In this document: positions 21,125 through 32,500 of the stretch, piece after piece
Layout of the letters: each line of letters starts with the position of its first letter
Numbering within the stretch: the stretch's first letter is position 1
Position numbers and translations under genes: made by a program
Notes under the pieces: generated by a model
Database searches by the model: none
Told to the model about the DNA's origin: nothing
Seen by the model: only the letters and a program-made list of their open reading frames with translations
NCBI GenBank assembly: GCA_023091665.1
Contig: JALJCQ010000007.1
Location: 310,001 to 374,000, forward strand
Direction: 5' to 3'
Length of the DNA stretch: 64,000 bases
Source: Pythium myriotylum
Lineage: Eukaryota; Oomycota; Peronosporomycetes; Pythiales; Pythiaceae

Positions 21125-22315
21125 ATGCCGTCGGACGACGAACGCTCGAACGCCAGCGACTCGGAGGAGGAGGTCGAGGAGACCAAGGAGGAGAAGGTCG
21201 TCGAGGACCTGAGCAACTCGGACGTCGTCGAGCGCTACCGCCTCGCGGCCGAGATCGCGCAGTCGGCGCTCCAGGGCGTGCTCGCGCAGCTCGCGGCCGG
21301 CAAGGACGTCGTCGAGCTCTGCAAGTTCGGAGACCTCATCATCCAGCAGCGCTGCGCCGCCATCTTCAAGAGCAAGAAGGTCGAGAAGGGACTCGCGTTC
21401 CCCACGTGCGTCTCGGTGAACGAGGTCGTCTGCCACTTCTCGCCGCTCCCGAGCGAGTCGCTCGCCGTCAAGGCCGGCGACTGGGTCAAGATCGACTTGG
21501 GATGCCACATTGACGGCTACATCGCGGTCGTCGCCCACACGGCCATCGTGCCCGAGGAAGGCTCGGCGGCCGACCAGCCGTTCCCAGAGCTCTCGGGCCC
21601 AGAGGCCGACGTGCTCAAGTGCGCCAACGATGCCGTCGAGCTCTGCGCGCGCCTCATCAAGCCGGGCAACACCAACCTCCAGGTCTCGGAGGCGCTCACG
21701 AAGCTCGAGGCCGCCTACGGCGTGAAGTCGCTCCAGGGCACGCTCATGCACCAGCTCAAGCGCTTTGTGATCGACGGCTCGAAGCTCATCGCGCAGAAGA
21801 TCGACCCAGAGAACCGCACGCCCAAGGTCACGTTCGAGCCGAACGAGGTCTACACGATCGACATTTGCTACACGACCGGCAGCGAGAAGCCCGTCTCGAG
21901 CGAGCGCCGCACGACCGTCTTCAAGCGTCAGGTGGACAAGAACTACCGCCTCAAGATGAAGGCCTCGCGCTACGTGCTGAGTGAGATCAACAGCAAGTTC
22001 CCTACGCTGCCGTTCACGATCCGCGCGTTCGAGGATGAGTCCCAGGCACGCATGGGCGTCGTCGAGTGCGTCAAGCACGAGCTGCTCCAGCCGTACCCGA
22101 TCCTTGAGGGGCGCGCCGGTGACAAGATTGCCCACTTCAAGGCCACCGTGCTGCTGCTGCCGAACGGCACGACCAAGATCACGGGCCTGCCGTTCCCGTC
22201 GGACCGCATCAAGTCGGACAAGACGGTCGATGAGGAGACTGCGGCCATTCTGGCGTCTTCGCTGAAAAAGAAGACCAACAAGAAGAAGAAGAAGACGGCC
22301 GCCAAGGTTGAGTAA
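21125..22315 (+). CDS. PA2G4: PA2G4/EBP1-like protein (methionine aminopeptidase fold)
   Basis: 396 residues, close to the usual ~394. The pita-bread fold of MetAP2 is recognisable: F-P-T-C-V-S-V-N-x-x-V-C-H-F-S-P-L, V-K-I-D-L-G-C-H-I-D-G-Y-I-A-x-V-A-H-T, H-Q-L-K-x-x-V-I-D-G, P-F-T-[IL]-R-A-F-E-D-E-x-x-A-R-M-G-V-V-E-C and H-E-L-L-Q-P-Y, all diagnostic of PA2G4. The metal-ligand set of active aminopeptidases is not preserved, as in other PA2G4 proteins, so it is not expected to cleave Met. It ends in a Lys-rich tail (K-K-K-T-N-K-K-K-K-K) that in homologues binds rRNA and the ribosomal exit tunnel. Role: ribosome biogenesis and translation-linked growth control. The first ATG matching family length is at 21125. 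Confidence 0.93.
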   Translation: MPSDDERSNASDSEEEVEETKEEKVVEDLSNSDVVERYRLAAEIAQSALQGVLAQLAAGKDVVELCKFGDLIIQQRCAAIFKSKKVEKGLAFPTCVSVNEVVCHFSPLPSESLAVKAGDWVKIDLGCHIDGYIAVVAHTAIVPEEGSAADQPFPELSGPEADVLKCANDAVELCARLIKPGNTNLQVSEALTKLEAAYGVKSLQGTLMHQLKRFVIDGSKLIAQKIDPENRTPKVTFEPNEVYTIDICYTTGSEKPVSSERRTTVFKRQVDKNYRLKMKASRYVLSEINSKFPTLPFTIRAFEDESQARMGVVECVKHELLQPYPILEGRAGDKIAHFKATVLLLPNGTTKITGLPFPSDRIKSDKTVDEETAAILASSLKKKTNKKKKKTAAKVE

Positions 22316-22506
22316 AGGTCCCGCAGCCCGTTGTTGCAGGTTTGCAGAAATGGTCACTTGTGAGCACACTCGTTGGTGTGTGGGTGACGTTTGGTTGGCC
22401 GGCGTCGTCCCGACGCGAACGAGCGTGTTCTTGTGCACCCATGGTTAAGGAATAGTAAGATATGACCTGGTTTTCTCTTCACTTGACCCCTGTTCCTTTG
22501 CGCTTC

Positions 22507-25500
22507 TCAGCGCTGCCGATTACGAACCGTGATCGACGAGTTCGCGTCCTCCTTGTGAACCTGGATTAGGCGCAACGCTCGGTCGTGGAAGGCCTCGTGG
22601 TGCGAGATGCAAATGACTTGGCTCTGGTTGAAATGCTCTTGAACTAGTTCCGCAACTCGGCGCTGCAATAAAGTAAATCATGAGTTGCGAGCATTCGGTG
22701 ATTCCTGAAGTGATCGTTACTTGATTGTGCTCATCCAACGCTGCATCAATTTCGTCGAGAACGTACAAGGGCGACGCGCTGTAACGTGCCAACGCGAAAA
22801 CGTACGACATTCCTTTGGTAATGAGCCATGTCCACGGGTAAGTATAACTGTTCGCGATTATGGCTGACTTCACGTACCTAGCATTGCAAGCTGTCCACCA
22901 GATAGCTCTTTTGTAGCTTTAGAGCGGTGCTTATCCATAGAGTTACCCGCGCTACTGACGTCAAACCTTACCCCATCCTTTCCCCCGCATCGTTAGTGAA
23001 TGACCATCAGGTGGTGAATCTTTGCACGATTATTACCTCGATATTTGTTCCGATAATGCTGAGTTCAACACTCTTCCCAGGGGCAACACGACCAAAGATA
23101 TCACTGAGACAACGATTGACGTTTGTGAATGCAACCTTGTTCGCTTGGGCTGAACGGTCCTGGGTCGTTCGGATTCCTTCCTCTAGAATTCTTATTGACT
23201 TCTTCAAGGTTTGATCTTGGTCCTTGAAACGCGCTAGCTGTCTCTGCTTGAATAGTGCTGCCTCTTCAGATACTTTACCATCCTTCGATATTGCTTCTTG
23301 GTAAGCTCGCTGTTTCAATGTGCACGAGTACAGCTGTTTCTTGAGGTGATCCACTTCTGTTTCGAGATCCTCCACAGATACCAGCATCTTACCAGCGTCT
23401 GTCAGCAACCTACGATCTCCATTGTGTCCACTTAAATCGCGCTGAAGACTCTGGAAAGATGCTTCGAGCTCGCGCTCGCGAAGCGCGAGGTCTTTTTGAT
23501 CGCACTCCAGAGCCTTGATTTCTTCCTCGAGGACACTTCACACGGGATGTGTTAGCTCATGACCGTTGAAACCGCAGTGGACCGACGGTATCGTACCGGA
23601 CTGACTCCTTTCTCGAAGCTAGGGCGGTTGCATGCTGAGATGCTAGAGTTTCTTGGGCCTTCGCTTGAGAATCCTTTATCTTGCACTCAGCTACCTCTTC
23701 ATTCATGCAATGCACTTGATGTTGAAGGTCTTGTAGGTGAGTCGCCATGACTTTTTGGTTGTCATTCGATTGTTCCAGGTGGGCTTCAAGCCTCGTATGC
23801 GTAGTCTATGTTATAATGTATCGTTTCAGAGCCTTCGTACCGCACCCTCTCACATTCACGTTCAGATTAGCCGGCCACGTACCTCTAATTCTGATAGCTG
23901 TACCTTAAGAGCACAAACTTGTTCATCTAGGTCAGGTATTTTTTTGTCCTGAAAGACCCACACGCTCGGGTCAACTATCGTTCCGTTCTCAGATACCGTG
24001 CCCAAGAAAGCATTCAAGTCCTTTTTGAGAACTTCTTTGCGGACTTCAGTATTTAGAAACGAAAAATGCTCCTTCTCCATCCGCTCGCGTTGATCGCGGA
24101 GCTTTGATAGGCGCGTTCGAACGTGATCAATCTCACTTTCTTTTTGTCCCACCCAGTCCCTGATAATAATGGCTTAGTTCAATGTAGACGGCCTCGAGTG
24201 CCTTTGACGCGCGTACCGAAGCTTCGAACTCTGTTTACTCAGATCGTCCAATGAGTGGAGTTTCAACTGGATACTTTTCAGCTTTTCTAGTTCTCCCTCC
24301 AGCTGGGAACTGCACGTCTGTTAGCAAGGCGCTAGCTGCTCGGGTGTATATTGCTGTGTCACCGGCGGGCACGATAACTGGGAAGCTTCAGAAATGCGTT
24401 GAATGCTGCGTTGTCACCTTGATACCCTCCGGAAAGTATCTAAGTAGACTAAACCTCTTAGCTCGTAAATGGAGGCAGCTTGGGTGCAAGACGTACACCT
24501 GGGCTATGCATGTTGAGGTTCACAGTCACACAAGGTATTCCGAATCTGTGGAGCACCTCTTGCCCGACGTTGTCCGATCTCACGAGGAGCCATTGGCCCA
24601 ACGCTGATGCAATAGCTCATCGTAAAACCAATCGAAGAAAATCTAAGGAAATAACTTACCTTTTCGTAGGCAGATTCCCAAATGGTTGTTCAGCTCGGAC
24701 CAGCCAGTATGGTTTATAGATATTAGCTCCATCGGGTCTACTGCATCAGCTCGACCAAATGCCCTGTACACTGATGGCAAGCAGCTCTCAAGTTTTCGAG
24801 GAGACATTCGTAGCTCCTTCACCGGCCTGAGACGCCAGTAGAGCTCAGAAGGAGTCACGCGGGGTCAGAGTGAAGGAATCACCTACCAGATCGTGAACGA
24901 ATGCCTGTTTCGATTTGCCGATAAGATTCGCTTAGCCACATCAGAGTCGGCGCAGATCCGAATTGAAAGAGCTTTCTGAAGAAGCAACCCCAGGGGGCGG
25001 ATCCAACCCCCTTCTTGAGCTTCATCAACCTTCACTTCAAAGTAGTCTCGGAGCAAACCGAAGTCGCCTTGGTTCATTCACGTATCAAGACTCTGTTGGA
25101 TTTGATAGCATAAAATTCAGACCTACCCTCGCCTTGCGGTGGTACTGACAAAGTTGGAACGTGGATTAATGTAGCTCGTTCTTCTTCGCATACGATGTTC
25201 AGTCTTGAGCGGAGCTCTGCTTTGCCTGTGTCTACTTGATCCTTGCTCCGTCCATTGATCTCCATCCGGAGGCGGACGATTTCCTCGGAATCTCTGGAAA
25301 GTTGCTCCTCCGCAACTCCAATCTCTTTCTTCATTGAAGACAGTTTCTCGCAGAGTTCGTTTTCTAGCGTAGACTACAGACCACTGTCAGAACAAAAAAG
25401 ATGGCAAGGTAACGGTTATATGTATCGTACAAGTTGCTCTAGCTTATTCCGAAGCACTTCTCCATCTTGATCAATGCCCTCGTTTTCAACCTTCACAAAC

Positions 25501-27362
25501 AAACAAGAAGTACTACCTGTTGGTTCAGCGATAAAGAAACACCCACGTTATGCGATTTACCTCGGTAAGTTCCTGTCGTAGCAGTTCAGTGAACTGTTCA
25601 GGACTCGATCTGCAACTAACTGCGTTGGAATACAATAATTGCAGCTTCTGGGTTGATGTGAGACGGGCTGAAACTTCACTGAGGGCCTACGACAGCAAGA
25701 TGAGCACAACTCTTAACAATCGGTATTAGATCATGCGCACAAGTTCAGTTTGAGTTTTCTTGGTGCTGATCGAGACGATTTCGCGCTCAAGCTCTCGTTG
25801 CTTGATCGACTCCGATGAAATCTGCTCTCTCAGCTGTGCAGATCTTGAAGCAATCCCCTCCAACGTAGTGGTGAGGCTGATTAGTTGGAGTTTAACCCGC
25901 TCATACTTGGGCTGCTCGCTCCTGAAAGCTGATAACCAAGTGTCCAATTGACGGATATCCTCCATCTGTTGATCATGAGCTGTCTTGGCTGATTCCAGCC
26001 GTGCTGAAACCTCGTTAGCTTCATCATTGAGCGCACCGAGATCCTCACCCACTCGCTGGAATTCTTCAGATATGCGACCATATTAGTGTACACAGAGCAT
26101 GGCATAGCGTGACGAATTGTGCTGCCTACTCGAGTGGAGAAGACTGTAATTGGTCTGACGTATTTGCTCGGTCAAAGTGTTGATCAGCTGATCATTCTGA
26201 TGGCAAAAGCTCGTAAGGCTTGCCAACACTGATAATAATTGGCCATTGACGATGCTAATCTTACCTCGCGTTGCTGTTTGTAGGTATCCAGCAAGATGCT
26301 CTCGCGACGTACTACTTCGTTCTATTGCAAAGGGGTATGAAATCGCGACCGTAACGGCACAGTATCGCAGCTTTTCGTACCAGGCGCCAGATATTCTGAT
26401 CAATAGTGAGAGCCGACTTCTTGAAATCTTGTATCGCGGTGTGCGCCTCTTCCCGATACTCAAAGAAGAGTTTCGTTCCCGCCGCCTCGATACCGTTCAA
26501 TTTTAGATGCGGATCACAGAAGAGACACACAGAAGTAGTTGCACACCTCACACAGAAAGCTCGCGAGTTCAACTGGCGTGCGACTAGGCATCTTGTGAAC
26601 GAAGTTCTGTTGGATAAACCTATCGCCCCATATCGCACGTGAGACCTTCAACATGGATGAAGAGAAAGAAAAAGGTCATGCACCACAAAGAAACGTCCAC
26701 GTTGATTCCGCACAAAAGTCTCAATTGCCGCTTGACCACTGAACGAGCAAGCCGCTTCAGCATTCACAAACCACTACTAGTTTAACAGAGAGAAAGAGAA
26801 ACTCACTTTTTATCGGCGTCACGCGGTTGTTGAGTTTGTACGTGCGATGACCCGTTCTCGCGCACATACTTGCACTGACCACCATAGCCTCATTCTCTGC
26901 AAACACCCGTCACGCGCCATAAGAACATTCCAACCTGCACATTTCAGCACGATATCTCCTTCTTACGCCTCGTCCGAAGGTGGAGAGTCACGCGCGTCGT
27001 GGTCTCCTCGTTCTTGTCGAGCGACTTCGAATGGAGCTCTTTCATAGACGCGACGCGTAGCCGCGCGCAGCTGCTCTCTCCAAAGGCAAAGCAGATTGCC
27101 TCTTCATCACGCTCGTCAGTACTCGTCCACTATATCGCGGCGGCGAGAATCGCCGTCTGTCGCCACCTAGAATGTTGGATTTCCCTTTTGGGACGCGACA
27201 CGCTCGTGCGTCAGCACTCGAGCGAACCCAGCGACCAGAGTCCCACGCGCGCGTACCGGAGCCATTGGCGCCTGTGATGCAGTTGAGCTTCGGCCCGAAA
27301 GCGATCTCGTGGCGCCCTCGGAAGGACTTGAAGTTCTCCATCTCCAGTCGCTCGAGCAGCAT
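22507..27362 (-). CDS. Divergent SMC-family ATPase, intron-rich
   Basis: Many short exons; only the ends were resolved. Exon 1 is 27257-27362 and encodes an N terminus with F-K-S-F-R-G and Walker A I-T-G-A-N-G-S-G-K-S-N (split by an intron at GSG). Near the 3' end: an exon to 22878 with the signature E-L-S-G-G-Q-L-A-M-L, exon 22721-22812 with Walker B/D-loop Y-V-L-D-E-I-D-A-A-L-D, and last exon 22507-22662 with S-Q-V-I-C-I-S-H-H-E-A-F. Between are coiled-coil frames and a hinge-like segment near 24.3-24.6 kb. A V-N-R-C-L-S-D-I-F block before the C lobe and H-F-x-x-S-Q resemble SMC2, but the Q-loop reads I-Q-Q-N-F-V rather than M-Q-G-R-I-T. Likely role in chromosome structure or repair; subfamily not assignable by eye. 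Convergent with PA2G4. Confidence 0.8.
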
Positions 27363-28495
27363 GGTTTCCCTTTTGGTCGTTCGGTTGCCTTCTTCCACCG
27401 TGCGGCAACTTCAACACCGTGAGCGAAACGGTCGCGTGAAGGTTGCGCGAAGGTTGCGCGAAGCCTGTACCCACTCCTTTTGATGACCTTATCGGGATCT
27501 GCGCCAGCCGACATCGGTGAGAAAACCCCTTCAAGCCGACTACACGGCGGGGGAGACCGTCTCAGCGACATGGAGCGACCGTCACCAGCAGACAGAAGAA
27601 AAGCGCCGTGAAAGACGCCACTCGACTCGGTCCCGTCGCAAGAAGCCCATCATAAGACCATGGGAGCTATCTTTCTCGGTGATAAGCTCGGTTAGTCCGT
27701 CGTGGTTATTTAACACTCGCTCGATACGTACAGTCAGTCAAGCCGGCAGCCGCGCGGCGCGCTGGCGTACCCTGGGACCTTCGGCCCCGGCTTTTCCTGG
27801 CATTTTATCCCCACGGGGCCCTCCCTCAACACAGATACAGACTCATCGGATAGTGCGCCGACTTCAACACCACCAAGAGTAATCCGCTTGGTCATTGGGG
27901 ATTGAGGGTCAGGACGAGCGTGGTCATCGACACCGTCGAGCCGAGTGCCGTGTCGTAATCTTTTGCTTCATCATCACGTTTCTCATCATCTGTGACTGAT
28001 GGTCGCACGAGGGATTTCCCCCCCTCTTTTGCCTTCCGTCATTCCTTGTCTTCACAGCGAGTGAGTCACGGAAAAGTGTCGCGGGCGTTGATACACAACC
28101 ACTTGATTCTGCCGGTGCGAGAGTGATGGTCCTTTTTAGAAAAAAAGCAGCGAACCGTCGTCAGAACAGAACGAGGGAAACGCAATCGCGCTGCTTCGGC
28201 AAATGGAAAGAGGCACTATCACGTCATGTGATAGGCCAGTCACGGCTTAGGGTTGCGCACGGATTAATGGCACGGGGGAGAGGAGCCGTCATCATCTTCC
28301 GACAGGCTGCGTGCGTGATGACCGCAGCGAGAGCCCGGGAGGAGCTTCTCTCGCCCTGGCGCAGAGACGCCGCGCAACCCCACGACGCCCCCATCTCGCT
28401 CTTCGCTTCATGCGCTCATCAGTTCCGGATTTTCCCTCGACCCAGACAACTTAGTCGATCTTGTTTGGGCCCTCCTTTTTGGTCGGCAGGTTCAC
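27363..28495. other. Divergent intergenic region between the SMC and PX genes
   Basis: Several frames of 100-130 codons overlap here on both strands, but none shows a recognisable motif. The final ~80 bp contains GCTCATCAGTTCCGGATTTTCC-like sequence (about 28424-28445), a plausible Inr/FPR for the PX gene. Confidence 0.4.
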
Positions 28496-29482
28496 ATGGT
28501 GGCGACGTCTTCCCCAAGTGATCGCCCTCGCATGGGCAGCTCGTTCCAGATCTCGTCGCGCGCGCTGACCCACCGGCCCGTGGCGGCGCGGGTCATCTCG
28601 TACGGGCGCTCGGCCAAGATGGCGCAGCACGCGACGCTCTACGTGCTGCGCGTGGCGCGCGGGCGAAAAGAGTGGTACGTCGCGCGCCGCTACTCCGAGT
28701 TCCGCGCGCTCTACACGACGCTGCAGAGCACGCTGGTGCAGCCGCACGGGCCCCACCCTCGCCGCATGTGCGCGCAGTGCCGCGAGCTCGCGCGGCGGTT
28801 CCCGGCCGTCGCGTTCCCGTCGCGGTTCCGCGTGCGCTCGGGCTTTGCGTCGGCGCGTGAGAAGATCGAGAGCGCGCGCATGCAGCAGCTCGACGCCTTT
28901 GTGCAAGTGCTCATGGAGACCACGCGCGGGCTGCTCGCGAGCGAAGACGACGACGAAGACGACGGCGACATGTTCTTTGACGCGGACGAAGAGGACGAGT
29001 GCGACCGTGAAGACCGGTGCGACGCGCTGCGCACGATCCGCGAGTTCCTGCTCGTGCACGAGCATCTCCACGACGACAAGAAAGATGCCGACAAGGCGTC
29101 GCCGACCAGCAACCAACCGTCCGCGTCAAGCACGCCAGCGGCCACGCCGCGCCGCCCCCGGCTCCAGTCCAGTGGATCGGGCAGCACAACCACTTTCCGA
29201 GTTCAAGAACTCGACGTGATATACCGACCAACGTCGCCACTCTCCACGTGGGTCGGAGTCGGCAGCGTCGACGCCCTGACGAGCACAGCTGTCAAGGTTT
29301 CCAGCCCCAACGTCATGGACGAACAAGAGCTGGACGAACTCTTCCTCGCAGACTACGCTGAGCCCGCAGAGGACGCTGTGATCCATCGCCAACTAGAAGG
29401 AGATGCTTCCCTCGGAATGAACGGTCCCACTGCTCATGTACTCCGACGATCTGAAACGCTCCGGATGAGCCGACGACTTTGA
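28496..29482 (+). CDS. PX-domain protein
   Basis: 328 residues, single exon. Residues about 30-145 read as a PX (phox homology) domain: a strand-rich start with Y-V-L-R-V, then W-Y-V-A-R-R-Y-S-E-F-R-A-L (the R-Y-S-x-F hallmark), a Pro-rich loop P-H-G-P-H-P-R-R containing an unusual C-A-Q-C insertion, F-P-x-R-F, and a helix R-M-Q-Q-L-D-A-F-V-Q. PX domains bind PI3P and related lipids on endosomal membranes. An acidic stretch (about 150-172, many Asp/Glu) and a Ser-rich tail follow. No BAR, RGS or kinase module is present. Probable role in membrane trafficking; partners unknown. Confidence 0.82.
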   Translation: MVATSSPSDRPRMGSSFQISSRALTHRPVAARVISYGRSAKMAQHATLYVLRVARGRKEWYVARRYSEFRALYTTLQSTLVQPHGPHPRRMCAQCRELARRFPAVAFPSRFRVRSGFASAREKIESARMQQLDAFVQVLMETTRGLLASEDDDEDDGDMFFDADEEDECDREDRCDALRTIREFLLVHEHLHDDKKDADKASPTSNQPSASSTPAATPRRPRLQSSGSGSTTTFRVQELDVIYRPTSPLSTWVGVGSVDALTSTAVKVSSPNVMDEQELDELFLADYAEPAEDAVIHRQLEGDASLGMNGPTAHVLRRSETLRMSRRL

Positions 29483-29585
29483 ATCGGATCTTGGTATGTA
29501 ATTAATCACCATCAAGTCAATATAATTTGGTCAAGGCAGCGTACGCTCGTTCAGCCCTTCACTTCATTGCATCTATTGACTAAAA

Positions 29586-32500
29586 TCACAGCGTGAGCAC
29601 CTGGACCGGGCACCGAGGGCAGAACCAGTCGCCCTCAGGGATCTCTTTAAGAGGGGGAGATAAACAGAACAAGTGGTACGCAGCATCGCACGAGTCGCAA
29701 AGAAGCATCTGATCGGACGCGTGGCTCTGTAAGCACTGGCGACACGCTTCTTCCGAGGGCAATGACATGACCGGCGTTCCCACTGGTTGCTCTGAGATCC
29801 AGTGCTCAAAGAGGCGGTTAAACACCGACCTCAGACGATTTGCGCACTTGGAGATTTCAGAATCGATGCGATTGTAGTTGAAGCAGTTGCTCCACACTAA
29901 GTTCACATCCTGAGCAATCAGCTCGAAACGACCATCGTAGAACCCTCGCAGTAGACGTGTTCGAATCGTTCCAAGGTCCATCGGCTGCTCGATAATGTCG
30001 GTGTATCCCGGTACGTCCCGGACATTCACAGGCGCAGCAAATGGCATCGCCAGCTCGTTCTTGAGAAGAGTCGAGATGATAAGATCAAGGCGAGCACGCA
30101 GGGTAGGGTCGGTCGGCGAAAGGATGCGATACGCGGAGTCGCGCATCTGGTAGCAAGGCAAAGACACCTGTTGCGACACGGTCTTGCGTTTCCGATTTGG
30201 GCGATCAGAACCAAGAGCTGGGGACACGTTATTGATTTTTCTCTTCGGCGTTGCCTGGCGAGTTGACCCAGGCACAAATCCAGTCGTGGAGACATTGAGC
30301 TGTTGGGAGCGCGTTTGAGCTTGCTGAGCCGAGTTAGTTGCCGCTCGGACCCACTGGTCGATCTGTTCTTCGCTCAGATCTGTCAACGCATTCAGCTCAC
30401 GAACAGCCTGCACATAGCAAACAGTTGGACTATGAACAAAATACCGATGGCAAAGTGTGATATCGTACCTGGCGGTGGAGGACCACATTGTGTGTCTTTT
30501 CCCGCTGCATCGCAAGAATGCGATCAACGATTCGGCTTGCAATCTCCAGTAGGCCTGGTTTAAGTTTTGCCACAAACTCCAGGTCACCAGGATGTGCAGC
30601 AGCCGGAGTTGCAGTTAGATCAATCACGGCAGCCTTCACTGGCGAGGTCTGGGTGCTGCTCGCTCCAGATCGCTGAGGTAGTTGTTTGCGACGGCCTCCA
30701 CTACGTTTCACACGAACGTAGGAAATCGCGTCATCGAGCGCATAGACCCGCATCGCGGCGGATGCAATAGTTGCACTACTCATCGCTGATCTTGCAGTTG
30801 GTAAGAACGAAGACTTCCAGCAAGAGTCTAGCCACTCATTCTCCAAGTTCGATTCGAGGAGCAACGTCGCCTCAACAAGAGTCACAGATGAGTCACATGT
30901 GACTACCATTTCTGCCCAAGCAGCTCGCACGGCCCGTGTCCACTTCCCGGCTCGGAAGGCTTCACGTGGAATTGCTGCCTCGATTGTCAGCAAATGAGCA
31001 CGAAGAAGTTGCAATGTCAAGGAGATGTCATCCTTGCCCTGTCGGATTGTAGATTGAAAGTCCTCTAGAAGCTCTGTGGCCAGTTCGCCAACTTCGCCGT
31101 GAGTTGGTTCGACTACTTCATTACGCCCACCAAATCCCCCAGTTCCTCGCCCACGAGTGCTACCATTCAGATCCGGATTGTACATGTCAGCAATGTTGGT
31201 GGTGATCTTTCGCGGCACTCGAGCAGATCTCCTTGCCATGCTGAGACTCATGTCCTCTTCGGCTGAAGCGATGTCGCTGGATACCTGACTGGCCATTTGT
31301 GGGGCTTGTGAATTTAATGACCCATTCGGTTCTTCTGGTATATTCGTGTCCGGGGTAGACACCAGTACTCGAGCTGTCGAACTCCCTTGGGGTTTTCGTC
31401 CTTCTCTACCACCAGTGTCACTCTCCACATCTGAGTTTGCTGGTGTGGTCATTTGTGATACACTACCGGAGTTCAGGTCCGCCGAATTGATATCACCTAG
31501 CTCGTCGTTATCCTCTTCAGTGTCCATATCTAAAACAGAATCATTTCCGTCCCCTTCGACTGTGCTTGTCTCGTCCGCAACAGCGGATGACGCGCTTGTT
31601 GCAGTTGTGTCGATCTCAAAATCAGGAGAGCTTCGGAACGTCGTCCCATTCGCGTCGTAGAACGAGATGCTGTTTGGATCGTTTCCTTGGATGTTTGGGT
31701 CGTTTGGAGCGACAAAACCTGTTCCATAGGGAGGTTGCAGTCCCATCGGAGCAACTGCAGGCTGGTTTGACATTCCAGATAGATCTGGTGGAGATGGGAA
31801 ACCCATGGATGCTGACGAGCGCGGAAACGGAGGGGGAGTTCCTATCACTGTGCCACTCGTGCGTGGGTTAATAGGTGCAGGCATCATTGGTTGGGGATTA
31901 AAACCGGGAAACTGCTGCACCGATTGCTGCTGCGGTTGCTGCTGTTGTTGCCACCCCACACCCTGGACACTTGGTATTGCCATTCCATCGTTGCTGTACG
32001 GATTTGCAGACGAGTCGTAGCCACTCATTGCGCTCGCTCCAGGGAACGCTGTCGGAGGATACCCTTGGTGAGGTATTGTTCCAGAGTGCTGATTCTGTTG
32101 CGGATACATTGGCCTGGTCATTGCTTGTGGCATTGTGCCACCTCCATGGTACATAGATCCTTGAGAGTTGGTCGGAGCCACATGAGGGACGGGGTCTACT
32201 TGCTTCGACGGATGGTGACCACTTGCCGCATAGCCGACATTGGGACCAACTTGACCGCGAGCAACAACTCCACTTCGACCCGGAAGAGGCATTGACTCGG
32301 GAGTGACTTTGAATGTCACTCGGATTGGTCGCTGACCGCTGGCCACGAATGCTTTGAACCCTTCCATTCCTCCAATATTCTCCACCAACCGGCCGTTCAA
32401 AGCATAGACTTCGTCTCCGATAGCGACTCTACCGGATGCCTGTGCCTGCCCCATTTGACCTCTATCCCCCGAGTATTCCGTCACCACCACCTTTCCCCGT

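Noticed and set aside
20915..22438. 507-codon frame antisense to PA2G4
   Set aside because: Sense strand encodes an unmistakable PA2G4; the antisense frame is a codon-bias artefact.
28123..28521. 132-codon plus-strand frame before the PX gene
   Set aside because: Overlaps the likely promoter and UTR of the PX gene and has no recognisable features.
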